Assembly (NCBI GenBank): GCA_030770535.1
Contig: JASVEC010000006.1
Span: forward strand, 434,001 to 498,000
DNA: 64,000 nucleotides
Direction of reading: 5' to 3'
Source of the DNA: Batkoa obscura
Lineage: Eukaryota > Entomophthoromycota > Entomophthoromycetes > Entomophthorales > Batkoaceae
Translations under genes and position numbers: made by a program
Shown: positions 1 through 10,809 of the stretch, piece by piece
Layout: every line of letters starts with the position of its first letter
Numbering within the stretch: the first letter of the stretch is position 1
The notes under the pieces: generated by a model
Database searches by the model: none
Told to the model about the DNA's origin: nothing
Seen by the model: the letters and a program-made list of their open reading frames with translations, nothing else

Positions 1-1320
1 AATACTTTTAAAGTATATAGCTAATATAAATAGTAAATTTTCAATATTGTAGCAAGCGGATATATCAAAATAACTAAATAGTTTTATGACTATAAAAAAC
101 AGTAATTTGTTCTATTTAAGGATAGTCAATAACTATTAAAGTTAGTATCCCAAAACACTTATATTAAACTAATATATTAAGTATTAAACAATGAACAATA
201 TAAAACCCCTTTTTTTTAAAAAAAATTAGAGGCTAAATGCTTATTTAAATAACATCCATTTAAGATACTAAAATAATGACATTAGTAACATAGTGTTTTA
301 AAAACCGTTCCTAGAAGGTATTTATTATCTAGAAGTATCTCCTTAAATATTCATTTTAAATGGCACTATTTAACAAAATACATATTTAATGTTTTAAGTT
401 ATTATCATTTTTTAAAGGATCTAATATATTATAATATTTTTTATTATTTATTTTTTTAGTTATTTTGACCCATCAATGTTTTAAGATAAAGGCGTAACCG
501 TATTAATGCCATATCAAAATAGATTACATAAACATTAGAATGTTTTTAATAATTATAATACGTACTTAACGATAGAACACTATTTAATAAATTTAATCAT
601 TGATTAGACAATAATAATAATAACAATATATAGATAAAAAAGAAGATAGAGAATCTTCTTAATTAAAGAGTTCATATAATTGGATGAAATAATTTTTTCT
701 AAAAACTTTTTAAAACAAAAATCCCTCATATTTTTTTCCTACTTTTTAGTTAAGTTGCAATTACGCTATAATTTTGTTAGTTGAATTGCTTTATTAAGTA
801 AAAATAATTAATTTAAATAAAAAAGGTCATAGCAACATCAATACGAGTAAAAGTATTAAAAAAAATTCATTTGAACAACAATCAAATATAGCTAAACTAG
901 GTTAAGGGTATGAGATATTTATTAATAAGTGCAACTGATACTACTCTATTTATAAATTTGAGTTATTTTTAATATATTTTTGATTTTAAGTTTAATTTTG
1001 ATTTTAAATTTTTACAGACAAATTATTTTTACCCCAGTTTAACTACAGTGATTTGATAAGGGTTTGATAAAAAGAAAGGTAGAATTAACGGATAAAAAAG
1101 TAGTGAAATCAAAATCAACCAATCAAATATGTTTTTTTCAAGCAATTTATTAACTTAATTTATCTTTTAATGTTCTGAAAAAGTTATATGAAGTAATGAT
1201 AGGAAATGGATTAGTACCCAGAATAAATGAAGGTTAATAGAATAAGAATAAAAGATATAAATAAGCATAAAATTTCAGTTACTTTTGTCATATTTTCTTT
1301 GTTTATACGAGATAATAACA
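1..1320. other. AT-rich intergenic DNA
   Basis: I find no open frame with protein character, tRNA or repeat copy here. The stretch is homopolymer-rich AT DNA upstream of the LPMO-like gene and probably contains its upstream control region. Confidence 0.6.
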
Positions 1321-1321
1321 G

Positions 1322-1330
1322 TATATATAA
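1322..1330 (+). promoter_or_regulatory. TATA box of the LPMO-like gene
   Basis: TATATATAA lies about 70 nt upstream of the start codon at 1399. This is a plausible core promoter for a single-exon secreted protein. In such AT-rich DNA chance matches are common, so position relative to the gene is the only support. Confidence 0.4.
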
Positions 1331-1398
1331 ATAATAATTTACAAAGCTAGTCTTTTATTTTTTTATTAATTCCATAATTCAAATCAATCATATCTAAT

Positions 1399-2343
1399 AT
1401 GAAATTAAATACATCAACTATTTTATTAAGTTCAACTTTACTTTCTTCAGTATTATCTCACTCATGGATGGATTGTATTGGGGATGGAAATCAAAAGTAT
1501 ACTGGACCAAATCAATATTTCAGTGATGATTTCCATAAGTTTTGTATGGGTTTTGGACGTGGTTATCCAGGTAGAATGAACAGATGGATCAATGATATAT
1601 ATACTGTATTAGTTGAAAACCGAGGTGGAGCTAATCCAGCTGATTATAATGTTTGTAAAAAAACCCAAGTCTCCCAAAATTATACTAGTGAATTCCCAAT
1701 GACTAAGACAAAGCCAGGTGCTAAACTTAAGATTTGGTATGAATTAGATAATCATTATACTAAAAATCCAACTTATGTATATCTTTGGGGTTATGGTCAA
1801 CCTGGTAAAGACATTAGCAAATACTCAGAACAAGTCGAAAGTAACTTAATTATGAAGCATGTATTTGCTTTACCTGATAATCAGAATTGTATGGATATTC
1901 ATAATGCTAACTCCCTTTGTTGGTTCTATTGGACTGTTCCAGAAACTTATACAAATGGTGTTTACTCCTTTATTTGGAACTGGAGATGGGATCAAAACCC
2001 AACTGGTGAAGAATATAATACTTGTTTTGATATTGAAATTCAAGGCGCTGGTGACAAGAAACCTGAACAAAGCACTTCCACTTATTCAACTAGTTCTGAA
2101 AATGTCCCAACTTCAGCTTCTTCAACTATGGAACAAACTTCAGTTCCTTCAACTACTGAACAAACTTCAGCTCCTTCAACTTCTGATGAAACTCAAGTTA
2201 CTACCCCAACCCCAGTTTATGAAATCCAACCTGAATACGAATACCCTACTCAAGAGCATAATTATTTTAAGCCAAAACCAGCTAAACTAGTACAAGGTGG
2301 TAGTGAAGAACCAACTAAGAAAAAATGTCATCAAAAATATTAA
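1399..2343 (+). CDS. Secreted histidine-brace (LPMO-like) copper protein
   Basis: A single-exon gene of 314 residues. Residues 1-20 form a hydrophobic signal peptide, and cleavage after Ser20 would expose His21 (HSW) as the new N-terminus. That is the hallmark of lytic polysaccharide monooxygenases, where the N-terminal His and a second His bind copper; His119 (in LDNH) is a candidate second ligand. The domain (about 21-216) has six cysteines at 26, 49, 86, 164, 174 and 209, and aromatic stretches such as CWFYW and FIWNWRW ending in a CFDIEI strand, as in small chitin- or cellulose-active LPMOs. Residues about 217-265 are a Ser/Thr-rich repeat linker (EQTS...PST units), followed by a basic tail without a membrane anchor. 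The likely role is oxidative cleavage of chitin or another polysaccharide outside the cell. I cannot assign an AA family by eye, so substrate is unknown. A TATA box lies upstream. Confidence 0.7.
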   Translation: MKLNTSTILLSSTLLSSVLSHSWMDCIGDGNQKYTGPNQYFSDDFHKFCMGFGRGYPGRMNRWINDIYTVLVENRGGANPADYNVCKKTQVSQNYTSEFPMTKTKPGAKLKIWYELDNHYTKNPTYVYLWGYGQPGKDISKYSEQVESNLIMKHVFALPDNQNCMDIHNANSLCWFYWTVPETYTNGVYSFIWNWRWDQNPTGEEYNTCFDIEIQGAGDKKPEQSTSTYSTSSENVPTSASSTMEQTSVPSTTEQTSAPSTSDETQVTTPTPVYEIQPEYEYPTQEHNYFKPKPAKLVQGGSEEPTKKKCHQKY

Positions 2344-4555
2344 CTAGTTTAAAAAATCGAGCCTTGTATTGTACTCATGATAATTAATAAAAAGCTTTTA
2401 TTAAAGTACTTTACTATCATATTATTTTGAATTTTTACTTTTATTTTTATTTTTTTCATTAAGTTTTAACATTTTAGAAATTTTCTTTATTAAACCCACC
2501 CATAAATTTTTGTTCCTATTTTATCCATATCAACATGCTTTTGAACGTTTCGAAGTTCCAAATATTTGATTAACTACTAATTAGAACCACCTCTCCATCC
2601 ACCAATTTCATTTCACCACAATTAACTAATAATAGTAATTTTGAATATGAGGAAATAAATTAATTTTTAATTAAATATAATAATATTAAAAATATAATAT
2701 TACTTCTCTTAGCAATAATAAGTATTTAAACTTACTTTAAATATAAAAAATAATAGCTTTTAAACTCTCATTTTCTTATCTGAGTAACAGTTTTTAAGCT
2801 GAATTTTATTTTGCTCTCAATATCAGCCTCCAGACTTAATAACTCAAAAACTTGGCATTACTTTTTATCTTGTGATTTAATTACAGTGGTTGCTTCTATT
2901 CATTAAATTTTACTACCTTATTTTCATTCTACCGCTTAAGCTTACCATCATCATTTAATAGTTATTTCTATATTAATAGTTGTCCTTAAAAAGCTTATTA
3001 TCTTCAATTCCATTGACCAAATATGTTTTTGGACTTTTATATTAATATAATATAAATGGGATCATTTAAAGTAATTCAAGGTTATGGCTCTTTTCATTAG
3101 ATTATATCATACTTTGATGTATTATAACTAAATGTATTGCAATAAGGTTTGTTGGTTTAATTATTGTTATTATGTTCTTGAAAAGAAATCAAATTAAAAT
3201 TTATTTTATTTTTAAAAATTTTATTACAAATTTAGTTTTATAATTGTGTTAAATTTTATTAGCTAATGAATTTTTAGAAATTTTATCAAAATTATATTTA
3301 AAACTATCAACTTCATTAACGCTAATGCTAACTAAATGTTTAGTTGAATAAAGTTTAAGAGGCAAATAGTATCATGTTTTAATTGTTTAGAGAATTACTT
3401 CTAATTATCTATTTAATTTTTCTATGTGAAGGTGTTTAAAACTTATTTAAAATTTGAAAAATCTATCTAGTTTAATTTAAGCTTACTATTTTTAAAATTA
3501 AGTTTATGAAAGAGATTAAAAGAGCATTTAAAGAGGGATTCAATGGGATGAATATTGTTTTACCTAATTGTTCCTATTTTCAGAAATGTTTCTTTCCATG
3601 AAATACGCCATTTAATGCATAAAGAAAAGGCTTTTTTTAAATGCTTCAAGGGTTGTGTCAAAGTGCTTTATTAATCAGTATTGTTATCTGACTTGTATAG
3701 GTTTGTTATTTTTGTTTGATGATTACTTTTAAAAATTTATAATTCCTTGGATTCTGTGTTTTTATTTGTGAAAAAATAGGAGAGAGATTATGTAAAATTC
3801 AGGGATAGTCTAGGTCGATTCTTGAGGAAAGAGTTACAATCTGCAATGAAACTACTAGTGGCTACTAGTAGTACTTGATAATTACTCTTAACATTGTTAG
3901 GGGATTTTTTTATACTTCCCAGATCTTCACTTGAGCTATGCCAAAAGAGCTGTAACTAATCAACTTGATTCAATGCCTTCTTAAACAAGAAAATATATCC
4001 TCATATTAATACGTTTCCCGGTAACAATGTGTTAATTTACAAGTGTTGCAATAAGATAGGGAAAATAAAAAGTACTTTCTATACAAGTTGACTTTTAATA
4101 GGTTTTTGATATTATTTAATATTATTTAATATTTTTATATAATTCAATTCACTATTACTTTTTATTAGAATTAAATAGCATTTATAGGATATTAAATGAA
4201 CCATTATATTGTATATTTATTCGCATAGAAAATAGCTAAATTTAATAAAATTTAAATTTTATATCAGTATTTACTTAAATTTTAAAATTTATTTTTGATA
4301 AACATACTTTATTTGTATAAAATCTTATGGAAATTGAGATAAGATTGTGAAGAGAAAAAGCAAAAAATAGAATAATTATTATTATGATTTATGTAAAAGT
4401 TATAATTTATTAAAGTCAATTAAATGCATAAAAGTAAAGGATAGAGGATATACTCATATTAGACTCAAGGCTGATGAATACTATCAATTTTAAAAAAAAC
4501 TACGTATAATAACCCAAGTACTATAAGTAATCAAACTGAAAAGAATTTTATTGAT
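2344..4555. other. Intergenic stretch without recognisable gene
   Basis: A 2.2-kb AT-rich region between the LPMO-like gene and the broken kelch-like gene. All frames are heavily interrupted and I see no tRNA or copy of the repeat families found elsewhere. A short imperfect inverted repeat built on CTACTAGT sits near 3850-3875. Confidence 0.5.
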
Positions 4556-6010
4556 TTATGTAAAGTTATTTTTATTTGATTTAATATATGTTTTTAGAGG
4601 TAACATAGTAGTACTATCATCGATTTCATGAGAATGACTAAATATTTCAGTATTATAATAATTATTATTAATATTTAATGGATTAATTGGTTTAATAAGG
4701 ATAGGTTCAATAATCATGCTTACTGGCTTTTCTTTCTTTATTTTGTATTTATAATATAAAAATACTATAACTACTGTTATTAGAATAATTCCGCTTATCC
4801 CGCCTATAATTCCTCCTATTAACAATTTATTGTTATCTAAATTCTTATTATTATTGATATTGTTTTCTTTATTACTATTATTAATAATCTTAATACTCTT
4901 TTGTTTTTCTTCAATTAATGAAGGCAAATCATCAACAGTCTCCCAAGTCTTTGTATCTAATATTAACATTTTATCTGTACTTTCGTTAGGACCTGTATCT
5001 ATACTACCAAATTGATGACCAAAGGAATTTATAATATAATTATTATAGCTAGTAAAACATCCCTAATGATTAAATGGGTTAATTTGTCTATTGATTTTTT
5101 TAAATGAAAATGGATCAAATTTAAACTCATAAATGTCTATTATTCTTTTATTCATATCTTTTAATCCTATAAAATATACTAATTGATTAGCTTTTATAAA
5201 TGTTGAATCAAAATACAGTAAATTGGTATTTAAATTATATGATTTTGTACTATTTGATTTTAAATCTAATTCATACAAAATTTTATTAGCATACATCGAC
5301 TCCTGGTTGTTTTTTGTTGTCATTTCAAAGTAGTATAGCTTATCATTTAGAGTAAATTTTAAGTCAAAATAAACTTTCTTGCTTGTTTTATGTATTGTTT
5401 TTAATTCCTTTGTTTTAATATTAAATGAGTTTAATTGAAATGATGTATATTCTTGTGAGTTATTATATTTAAAACTTCCAGATATATAAAATTGATTCAA
5501 ATCTTTCTTATTTTGTAATACATAATATCTTTGAAAAGAACTCCTTAGATCTATATTTGATATATTAACTTTTGAATATAATTTATTAACAACATCTTCT
5601 TTATGCCATCTATTAGATTCAATATCAAAATAATTGCTAATTAAACTTACCCTATCAGTGTCATAGGAAAAACTTACAATTATCTTCTGTTTGCCGTCGT
5701 TTCCAATATAAAAGAGACTTAGATTTACTTGATTTTTCGGTGAATTGATTGTATTGTTTCTTTCCCATGGTGCTACATTCGCAACTAATTTAAATCCTTT
5801 TTTTAAATTTAATGTGAATACTTCATAATTTTGTTTTAGAAAGTAATCAGTTCTTGGTGAATAAGTACTTCCGCTTAGATAATATAACTTACCTTCAATT
5901 ATTGTACATTCACCATAATCAACCCTTGGTAATAAAGCATTTAATTTACAAAATAAAAAATTAATTAAAATTAAGAGTAATAACATTCTAAAATGTATAA
6001 AATATAACAT
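4556..6010 (-). pseudogene. Kelch-like type I membrane protein, one nonsense codon
   Basis: One continuous minus-strand frame of about 484 codons, broken by a single in-frame TAG in the FNH*GCFTSYNN segment near 5063. The paralogue at 20653-22083 has TGG (Trp) there. The product would have an N-terminal signal sequence (MLLLLILINFLF), then beta-propeller-like blades with kelch-type strands (EGKLYYLSGS, DKLYYF), then one transmembrane helix (LLIGGIIGGISGIILITVV) and a basic cytoplasmic tail of about 60 residues. The two genes agree in every region, including the tail. Either this allele is freshly inactivated, the stop is read through, or the base is a sequence error; the frame is otherwise intact, which argues for a very recent event. 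Function unknown; kelch-like surface proteins usually bind ligands. Confidence 0.7.
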
Positions 6011-6797
6011 TGCTGCTCTTTATAGCATTGTCGCCTAGAGCCATTGAGTAGACCAATAATATGTTGTATTTATTTATTTAATATGTTATATGCATTGTTT
6101 ATTCTTAATATTACTTAAATTATCAATTTCACTTTATTATTAAATTTCATTAAAGTAACGATTTTTAAAATTTTACAAAAATAATTAGTTACCATGGCTA
6201 ATACAGCTATATGAACAAAAATACTTTATATCCTTAAACTAGCTATCATTATTGCTAATATAAAGACTAAATCCATACCATTAGTCAAATGTTTGAAGGA
6301 TTAATCAGTTAATAGAGGGAAATTTCAAGTCAAATAGTGGTTTATTAATTATATTAAACGCTTATTAAAATATACTTTTATATAATTTTGAATTCATTTG
6401 CTGCTTAAATTTAAACATTGATCCAAGTACTGACCCTAAATCAGGTACATAGAATGTGTACTCAATATTATCTTGTCATCCTAAGGACACTTAATTAAGA
6501 AATGATACCTAGTGTAAAATGTTATTATAAAGGATTCCAATAAAACTACAAGGTTTAAGTTACAATATCAGTAAAAAAAGCTCCTTATGAAAAAACAACC
6601 CAGGCTTAATTTTGATTACATTTTATATTGAAACAGTGTAAGCAATTAAACACATTTATATTTATTTATGATATATAATAATAAAAAGCAAGTTGTATCC
6701 AAAATTTAATTTTAACACAACTATCATCAATAGTCAAATCTTTATTTTAAAAAATCAATATAAAAATCAATAATAAAATAGAATATTTACAATCTTC
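6011..6797. other. Intergenic stretch
   Basis: AT-rich DNA between two minus-strand genes. No open frame or repeat copy of note. The upstream part presumably carries the promoter of the kelch-like gene. Confidence 0.5.
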
Positions 6798-8726
6798 TCA
6801 ACAAAGTGCATTGTTAAATATGGTCTTGAGTTTTGAGGGCAATTCAAAAGAATTAATAGCTGATTTTACTTTATTTACAGTAAACTCTATATCCATCCTA
6901 TCTTTATCTTTAGTAAGACTCATCCCTAATTTATAAATTTGGAGCAATTCTATGATATTTGTTTCAATTGTATTAATAGCTTCATTGCTAATTAAACCTG
7001 AGCTAGGGATCAATGGAGAAGAAAGTATTTGTAATAGAGCATAAAATGAAAACAATGGATATTTAAATTCTAAAATATACATTATTACTAAACAATCATA
7101 GCTATTATAATTAACAATATGACGGGGTTGATTTTCGATATAGTCAGAAATTATCTTATACGTTTTTTCGTTTTGCAAGTTATCTATGTCCATTCTTTTA
7201 AATATATCTTTAAAATAAATAAAGGCTAAAGCCCTATATATGAATAATATCCTTAACGAAGTCTCTAGTAAAGTTGGTATATATGTTAACGGAATATCTA
7301 GTCGAATAGGTGCTTTGTACATAGTTGGGTATATCAAAAATAGTTGGTGAAAATAAATTGATAAACTTTTTCTGATTTCATGAACTGTTTTGAGCATACA
7401 TGAATAATTGCTAGAAAAAAGACATAAGTAATTGTCTATATTTATAGGCCTATTGCTATTTGTAATAATATTAGTCAATGATTTAATTGAGCTCTTATAA
7501 TATTTATTAATATAACTTTGAACAAGATTAAACTTATCAAATGGTAAAATAAGTTTTGTATATGGTATATCATTTATATTCTTAACTCCTTTAAGATTTT
7601 TCTCATGGTGATCAAGTATTAATGTATGTACTATAATCATTTGATTATTATATAAACCAAACACTTTTTTACAATCATTTTTTTCATGATTAGTTTCTTT
7701 AAGTTGTCTCGCAGTTAAATGATAGATAAATTCAAATCCAGAAAGATCAAATTCTTTGATAAGTGGGAAATTACCATAGAACTCTTCACTAACTTTAGCT
7801 GAAAGTACAATCCATGCCCATAATTTTTTTAAATCAACTAAATATTTGATTTCCTTTTTACTCTTGTTGTATATCTCTTCATTGATTGAGTCTAGTTTAT
7901 CAATCTCTAATACATATGACATCCTCACAAGTGAACTTAAAATTTGATGAGATAATTGATAATTGTTTTGAACTAGAAAAATATCGTATAGTACACTTAA
8001 TGCCTTAAGGCTCTCAAAACTAGAATTATAGCAAGATTGAGAAATCAGAGGAAGTACATTATTTAAACAATTGTGATAAATCTCATTAAAATTGTTTCCT
8101 GGTAAGATTGTGTATTCAAAGCTTAATGATGTTATTATTGTTCTTGACATAAATCCTGGGTTTGTTTGCTTTATATACGAGATCAATTCTTTAGGCTCAA
8201 AATAAAAACCTGTTCCATAAACAAAGCAATCATGATAACGTATACTAGTTTCTAAAAATGACCCATAATCAAATGAATTTGGCAAATTTCCCACATGTTC
8301 AGCCCCTCTCCCAGTTCGGTTCCTTAAAGCTATATAATTAGAAGATGAAGAAAATTGATTACTTAAAGTTTCCTCAATCAAATAAAGTTTTCTTTTTAAT
8401 GTTATTCCCTGATCACTCATGTAGGTATCATGACTCATATCATCTATCCTTTTATACTTAAGCGTCTCCAGTACCCATTTCAAATACACTTTTAGTTCCA
8501 AAGCTGCATTTTGACTATAAGAAAGAGAAAAATCATCATCACTAAAAGAATCCAAAGTTTCAATCAATCTAAATATTCTAAATAGCTGAGTCTCAAGCTT
8601 CCTTATTCCATTTTCTAGTTCTTCCTCTCTTTGTTTTTGTTGAATTCTATTCTCTTGTTTCTTTTTACTTTTTATGATTTTGTTATTTACAAATGAATAG
8701 TTGATTACTTTAAACTCTTTTGACAT
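6798..8726 (-). CDS. Fungal transcription-factor-like protein lacking a zinc cluster
   Basis: A single-exon gene of 642 residues. Residues about 18-60 are a basic then helical stretch (KSKKKQENRIQQKQREEE followed by a heptad-like helix), where Zn2Cys6 factors carry their dimerisation coiled coil. The rest is an all-helical body resembling the fungal-specific transcription factor (middle homology) region, with segments like SVLYDIFL, SSLVRMSYVLEIDKLD and LWAWIVLSAKV. I see no Cys6 zinc cluster in this frame and no obvious upstream exon encoding one in 8727-8900. It may act through partners, or may have lost DNA binding. A decayed paralogue lies at 36056-37863 on the other strand with matching N-terminal and central blocks (EHVGN.NSFDYG). 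Family assignment is by overall look, so moderate confidence. Confidence 0.55.
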   Translation of the reverse strand: MSKEFKVINYSFVNNKIIKSKKKQENRIQQKQREEELENGIRKLETQLFRIFRLIETLDSFSDDDFSLSYSQNAALELKVYLKWVLETLKYKRIDDMSHDTYMSDQGITLKRKLYLIEETLSNQFSSSSNYIALRNRTGRGAEHVGNLPNSFDYGSFLETSIRYHDCFVYGTGFYFEPKELISYIKQTNPGFMSRTIITSLSFEYTILPGNNFNEIYHNCLNNVLPLISQSCYNSSFESLKALSVLYDIFLVQNNYQLSHQILSSLVRMSYVLEIDKLDSINEEIYNKSKKEIKYLVDLKKLWAWIVLSAKVSEEFYGNFPLIKEFDLSGFEFIYHLTARQLKETNHEKNDCKKVFGLYNNQMIIVHTLILDHHEKNLKGVKNINDIPYTKLILPFDKFNLVQSYINKYYKSSIKSLTNIITNSNRPINIDNYLCLFSSNYSCMLKTVHEIRKSLSIYFHQLFLIYPTMYKAPIRLDIPLTYIPTLLETSLRILFIYRALAFIYFKDIFKRMDIDNLQNEKTYKIISDYIENQPRHIVNYNSYDCLVIMYILEFKYPLFSFYALLQILSSPLIPSSGLISNEAINTIETNIIELLQIYKLGMSLTKDKDRMDIEFTVNKVKSAINSFELPSKLKTIFNNALC

Positions 8727-9563
8727 TGCTGGTAACCTAACTTAATTTTTAAGTACTATTGGAATATTTAAAAAAAAGGCTTTAATAACTTTGGTTTGAT
8801 ATTAACAATATCAAAAGGTCATATTTGTTCCAATCGCTTTATATCAAATTTATCATATATTCCTATTGGTAAATTTTAAAAAGTAGTTTTGCCAAACATT
8901 TGTTTAGATTGTTCCTAAAAGCTGGTTTAATAAACCAGCTACTAACAATCCCTTAACTACTCAATCAGATGCCTTAAAGCAAACCCAAATAGAAAACTGC
9001 GTAAAAAATAGTTCTTTTTTGAATAGTAAGGCGTTAGAGATAATAAACTAAGTCACTAATTCAGGTTCTTCCAAACTCATAACCTAGTATGGCATTAGAT
9101 TAATCAATCACCTGAGGTTTTTATACTTTTATTTGACTTGGAAGATGCTTGGACCCTTCAATAGGAAAAATGATACGTATTTATTTAATAAAACAGTTAA
9201 TATCCATATAAAGTTATGAATATACCGCTGCTCTTATTTGGTCCTATCCGTTGCTACTTTTTGACTTAAATAAACTTCAGTGCTTTTAAGTACCATGTTT
9301 TTATATAATAGCAGTACATTAACATGCCAATATTTTAGCTTACGAATACAATCATAACTATTTGGCTATAAAGAACATTTAACATTACACAATAAATTGA
9401 CAGAATAGATAAATAATTTTAAAACTATAATACATTGTGAGGTTTTTATAACTATAATTGCTTTAGTTGTCAGTAAGATACAAAATATTAAAATATTAAA
9501 ATCAAAACATTATTTGGTAACTATAACATTTAATATTCAAATTTATAAAGTTTCATTTAAAAT
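8727..9563. other. Intergenic stretch with a perfect hairpin
   Basis: No gene seen. It holds a perfect inverted repeat at 8920-8940 (10-bp arms AGCTGGTTTA/TAAACCAGCT around one base), which could be a terminator-like or binding structure or chance. Confidence 0.4.
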
Positions 9564-10751
9564 TTAGGTAGCTCCATTAAATGCAATTCGGTTTGGACTT
9601 TGATTTCCAGGGTTAGTGACCAAACCCGTAGTTGCCAAAGTTAAGATTTTTTTAGTTACAGTGTCTGGATTTAAAGATTCATTTGAGTAAAAGTAAGCAG
9701 CAAGTCCAGCAACATGTGGTGAAGCAAAAGCGGAGCCAGTTAAAGTTTTTAATCCACCGTCATTCCATGTAGAAACAATGTTTTGCCCAGGGGCATATAA
9801 GTCGACACAGGTACCATAGTTAGATGAAAGGTAACCAGAATCATTCATATTCAAAGCTGCAACATTGATAGCTTCTGGGGTGGATCCAGGTGAAAAATTG
9901 CATGCATTACTATTACTATTTCCAACTGCAGTTACTATGCTAACGCCATTCAGATGTGCTGATTTTACAGCACTATTTAAAGCTTGTGATAAACTACCAC
10001 CGATTGAAAGATTGATGACGTTTCCTCTTTTCCCTCTTTTATCTTTTACCACCCAATTAATACCAGCTATTACATTTGATGTAGCGCCTGCACCTGTGGA
10101 ATCTAAAACTTTTACAGCTATAAGTTGTGCCTTTTTAGCTACACCATAGGTTTTAGCTCCAACAATACCAGCAACAAAGGTGCCTTGTCCATGGTTATCG
10201 TTGTTACTTGGGTCTGATGAAAACTTGGCACCAAAGATAGCACGACCTTCAAATTCTGGATGAGAAGTGTATATTCCTGTGTCAGCAATGTAAACTGAAA
10301 CTCCAGAACCATCCCCGAAATAAGTGTAATCATCAGTTAACAAAACTTTTTGAGAAATCCTTGCTAAATTCCAAGGGGCATGTGGTTGAACTGAATTAAT
10401 ACTTACAGTGGGAATTTTTTCATTAGATTTGGCTTTTACAATACTATCGTTTTCAACATAAGAAACTTCTGGTAAGGAACGAACTTGAGCAATCACTTCA
10501 TTGGAAAGCTGCGCTGAATAGAAATTACCCAAAGAGTTATATATATGGTTGATCTTATTCTGTCCAGAGCGATTTTTAAATAGTGAACGAACACTATTTA
10601 AATGAGAATCAAGAGTAACACGATTACTATCCTCAAGCTTGATGATATAACTTCCTTCAATTATTTCATTCTCGGAAGCTGTTAATAAATTAAGAGCTAA
10701 AACAGAAGATAGAAGGAAGTTTGAAATGGGAACAGAGATAAAAAATTTCAT
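9564..10751 (-). CDS. Secreted proteinase-K-type subtilase homologue, probably inactive
   Basis: A single-exon gene of 395 residues with the full secreted subtilase layout: signal peptide (1 to about 20), I9 inhibitor propeptide (about 34-106, SYIIKLED...YVENDSIVK) and S8 catalytic domain (about 125-395). The nearest known relatives are proteinase K and the cuticle-degrading proteases of insect-pathogenic fungi. The catalytic Asp is present (Asp157 in ADTGI) and so is the oxyanion Asn (Asn278 in VGNSN). The catalytic His of the canonical GHGTH motif is Gln189 (HGQGTF), and the catalytic Ser of GTSMASPH is Ala341 (GSAFASPH). Both codons were checked on the nucleotide sequence (CAA and GCT). 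With a D-Q-A triad peptide hydrolysis is not expected, although the frame is clean and all structural motifs persist. A decoy, inhibitor-binding or scaffolding role is possible. A TATA box lies 45 nt upstream. Confidence 0.85.
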   Translation of the reverse strand: MKFFISVPISNFLLSSVLALNLLTASENEIIEGSYIIKLEDSNRVTLDSHLNSVRSLFKNRSGQNKINHIYNSLGNFYSAQLSNEVIAQVRSLPEVSYVENDSIVKAKSNEKIPTVSINSVQPHAPWNLARISQKVLLTDDYTYFGDGSGVSVYIADTGIYTSHPEFEGRAIFGAKFSSDPSNNDNHGQGTFVAGIVGAKTYGVAKKAQLIAVKVLDSTGAGATSNVIAGINWVVKDKRGKRGNVINLSIGGSLSQALNSAVKSAHLNGVSIVTAVGNSNSNACNFSPGSTPEAINVAALNMNDSGYLSSNYGTCVDLYAPGQNIVSTWNDGGLKTLTGSAFASPHVAGLAAYFYSNESLNPDTVTKKILTLATTGLVTNPGNQSPNRIAFNGAT

Positions 10752-10794
10752 TTTAATATACTTTAAAGTAAACTTTTTTTTTGCATATTGCTCG

Positions 10795-10802
10795 TATTTA
10801 TA
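10795..10802 (-). promoter_or_regulatory. TATA box of the subtilase-like gene
   Basis: TATAAATA on the minus strand lies about 45 nt upstream of the start codon at 10751, followed by a poly-A stretch just before the ATG. Position fits a fungal core promoter. Confidence 0.45.
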
Positions 10803-10809
10803 GTTTGCT

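Noticed and set aside
9865-10149. 94-codon open frame on the plus strand.
   Set aside because: Antisense shadow of the subtilase-like gene; no protein features of its own.
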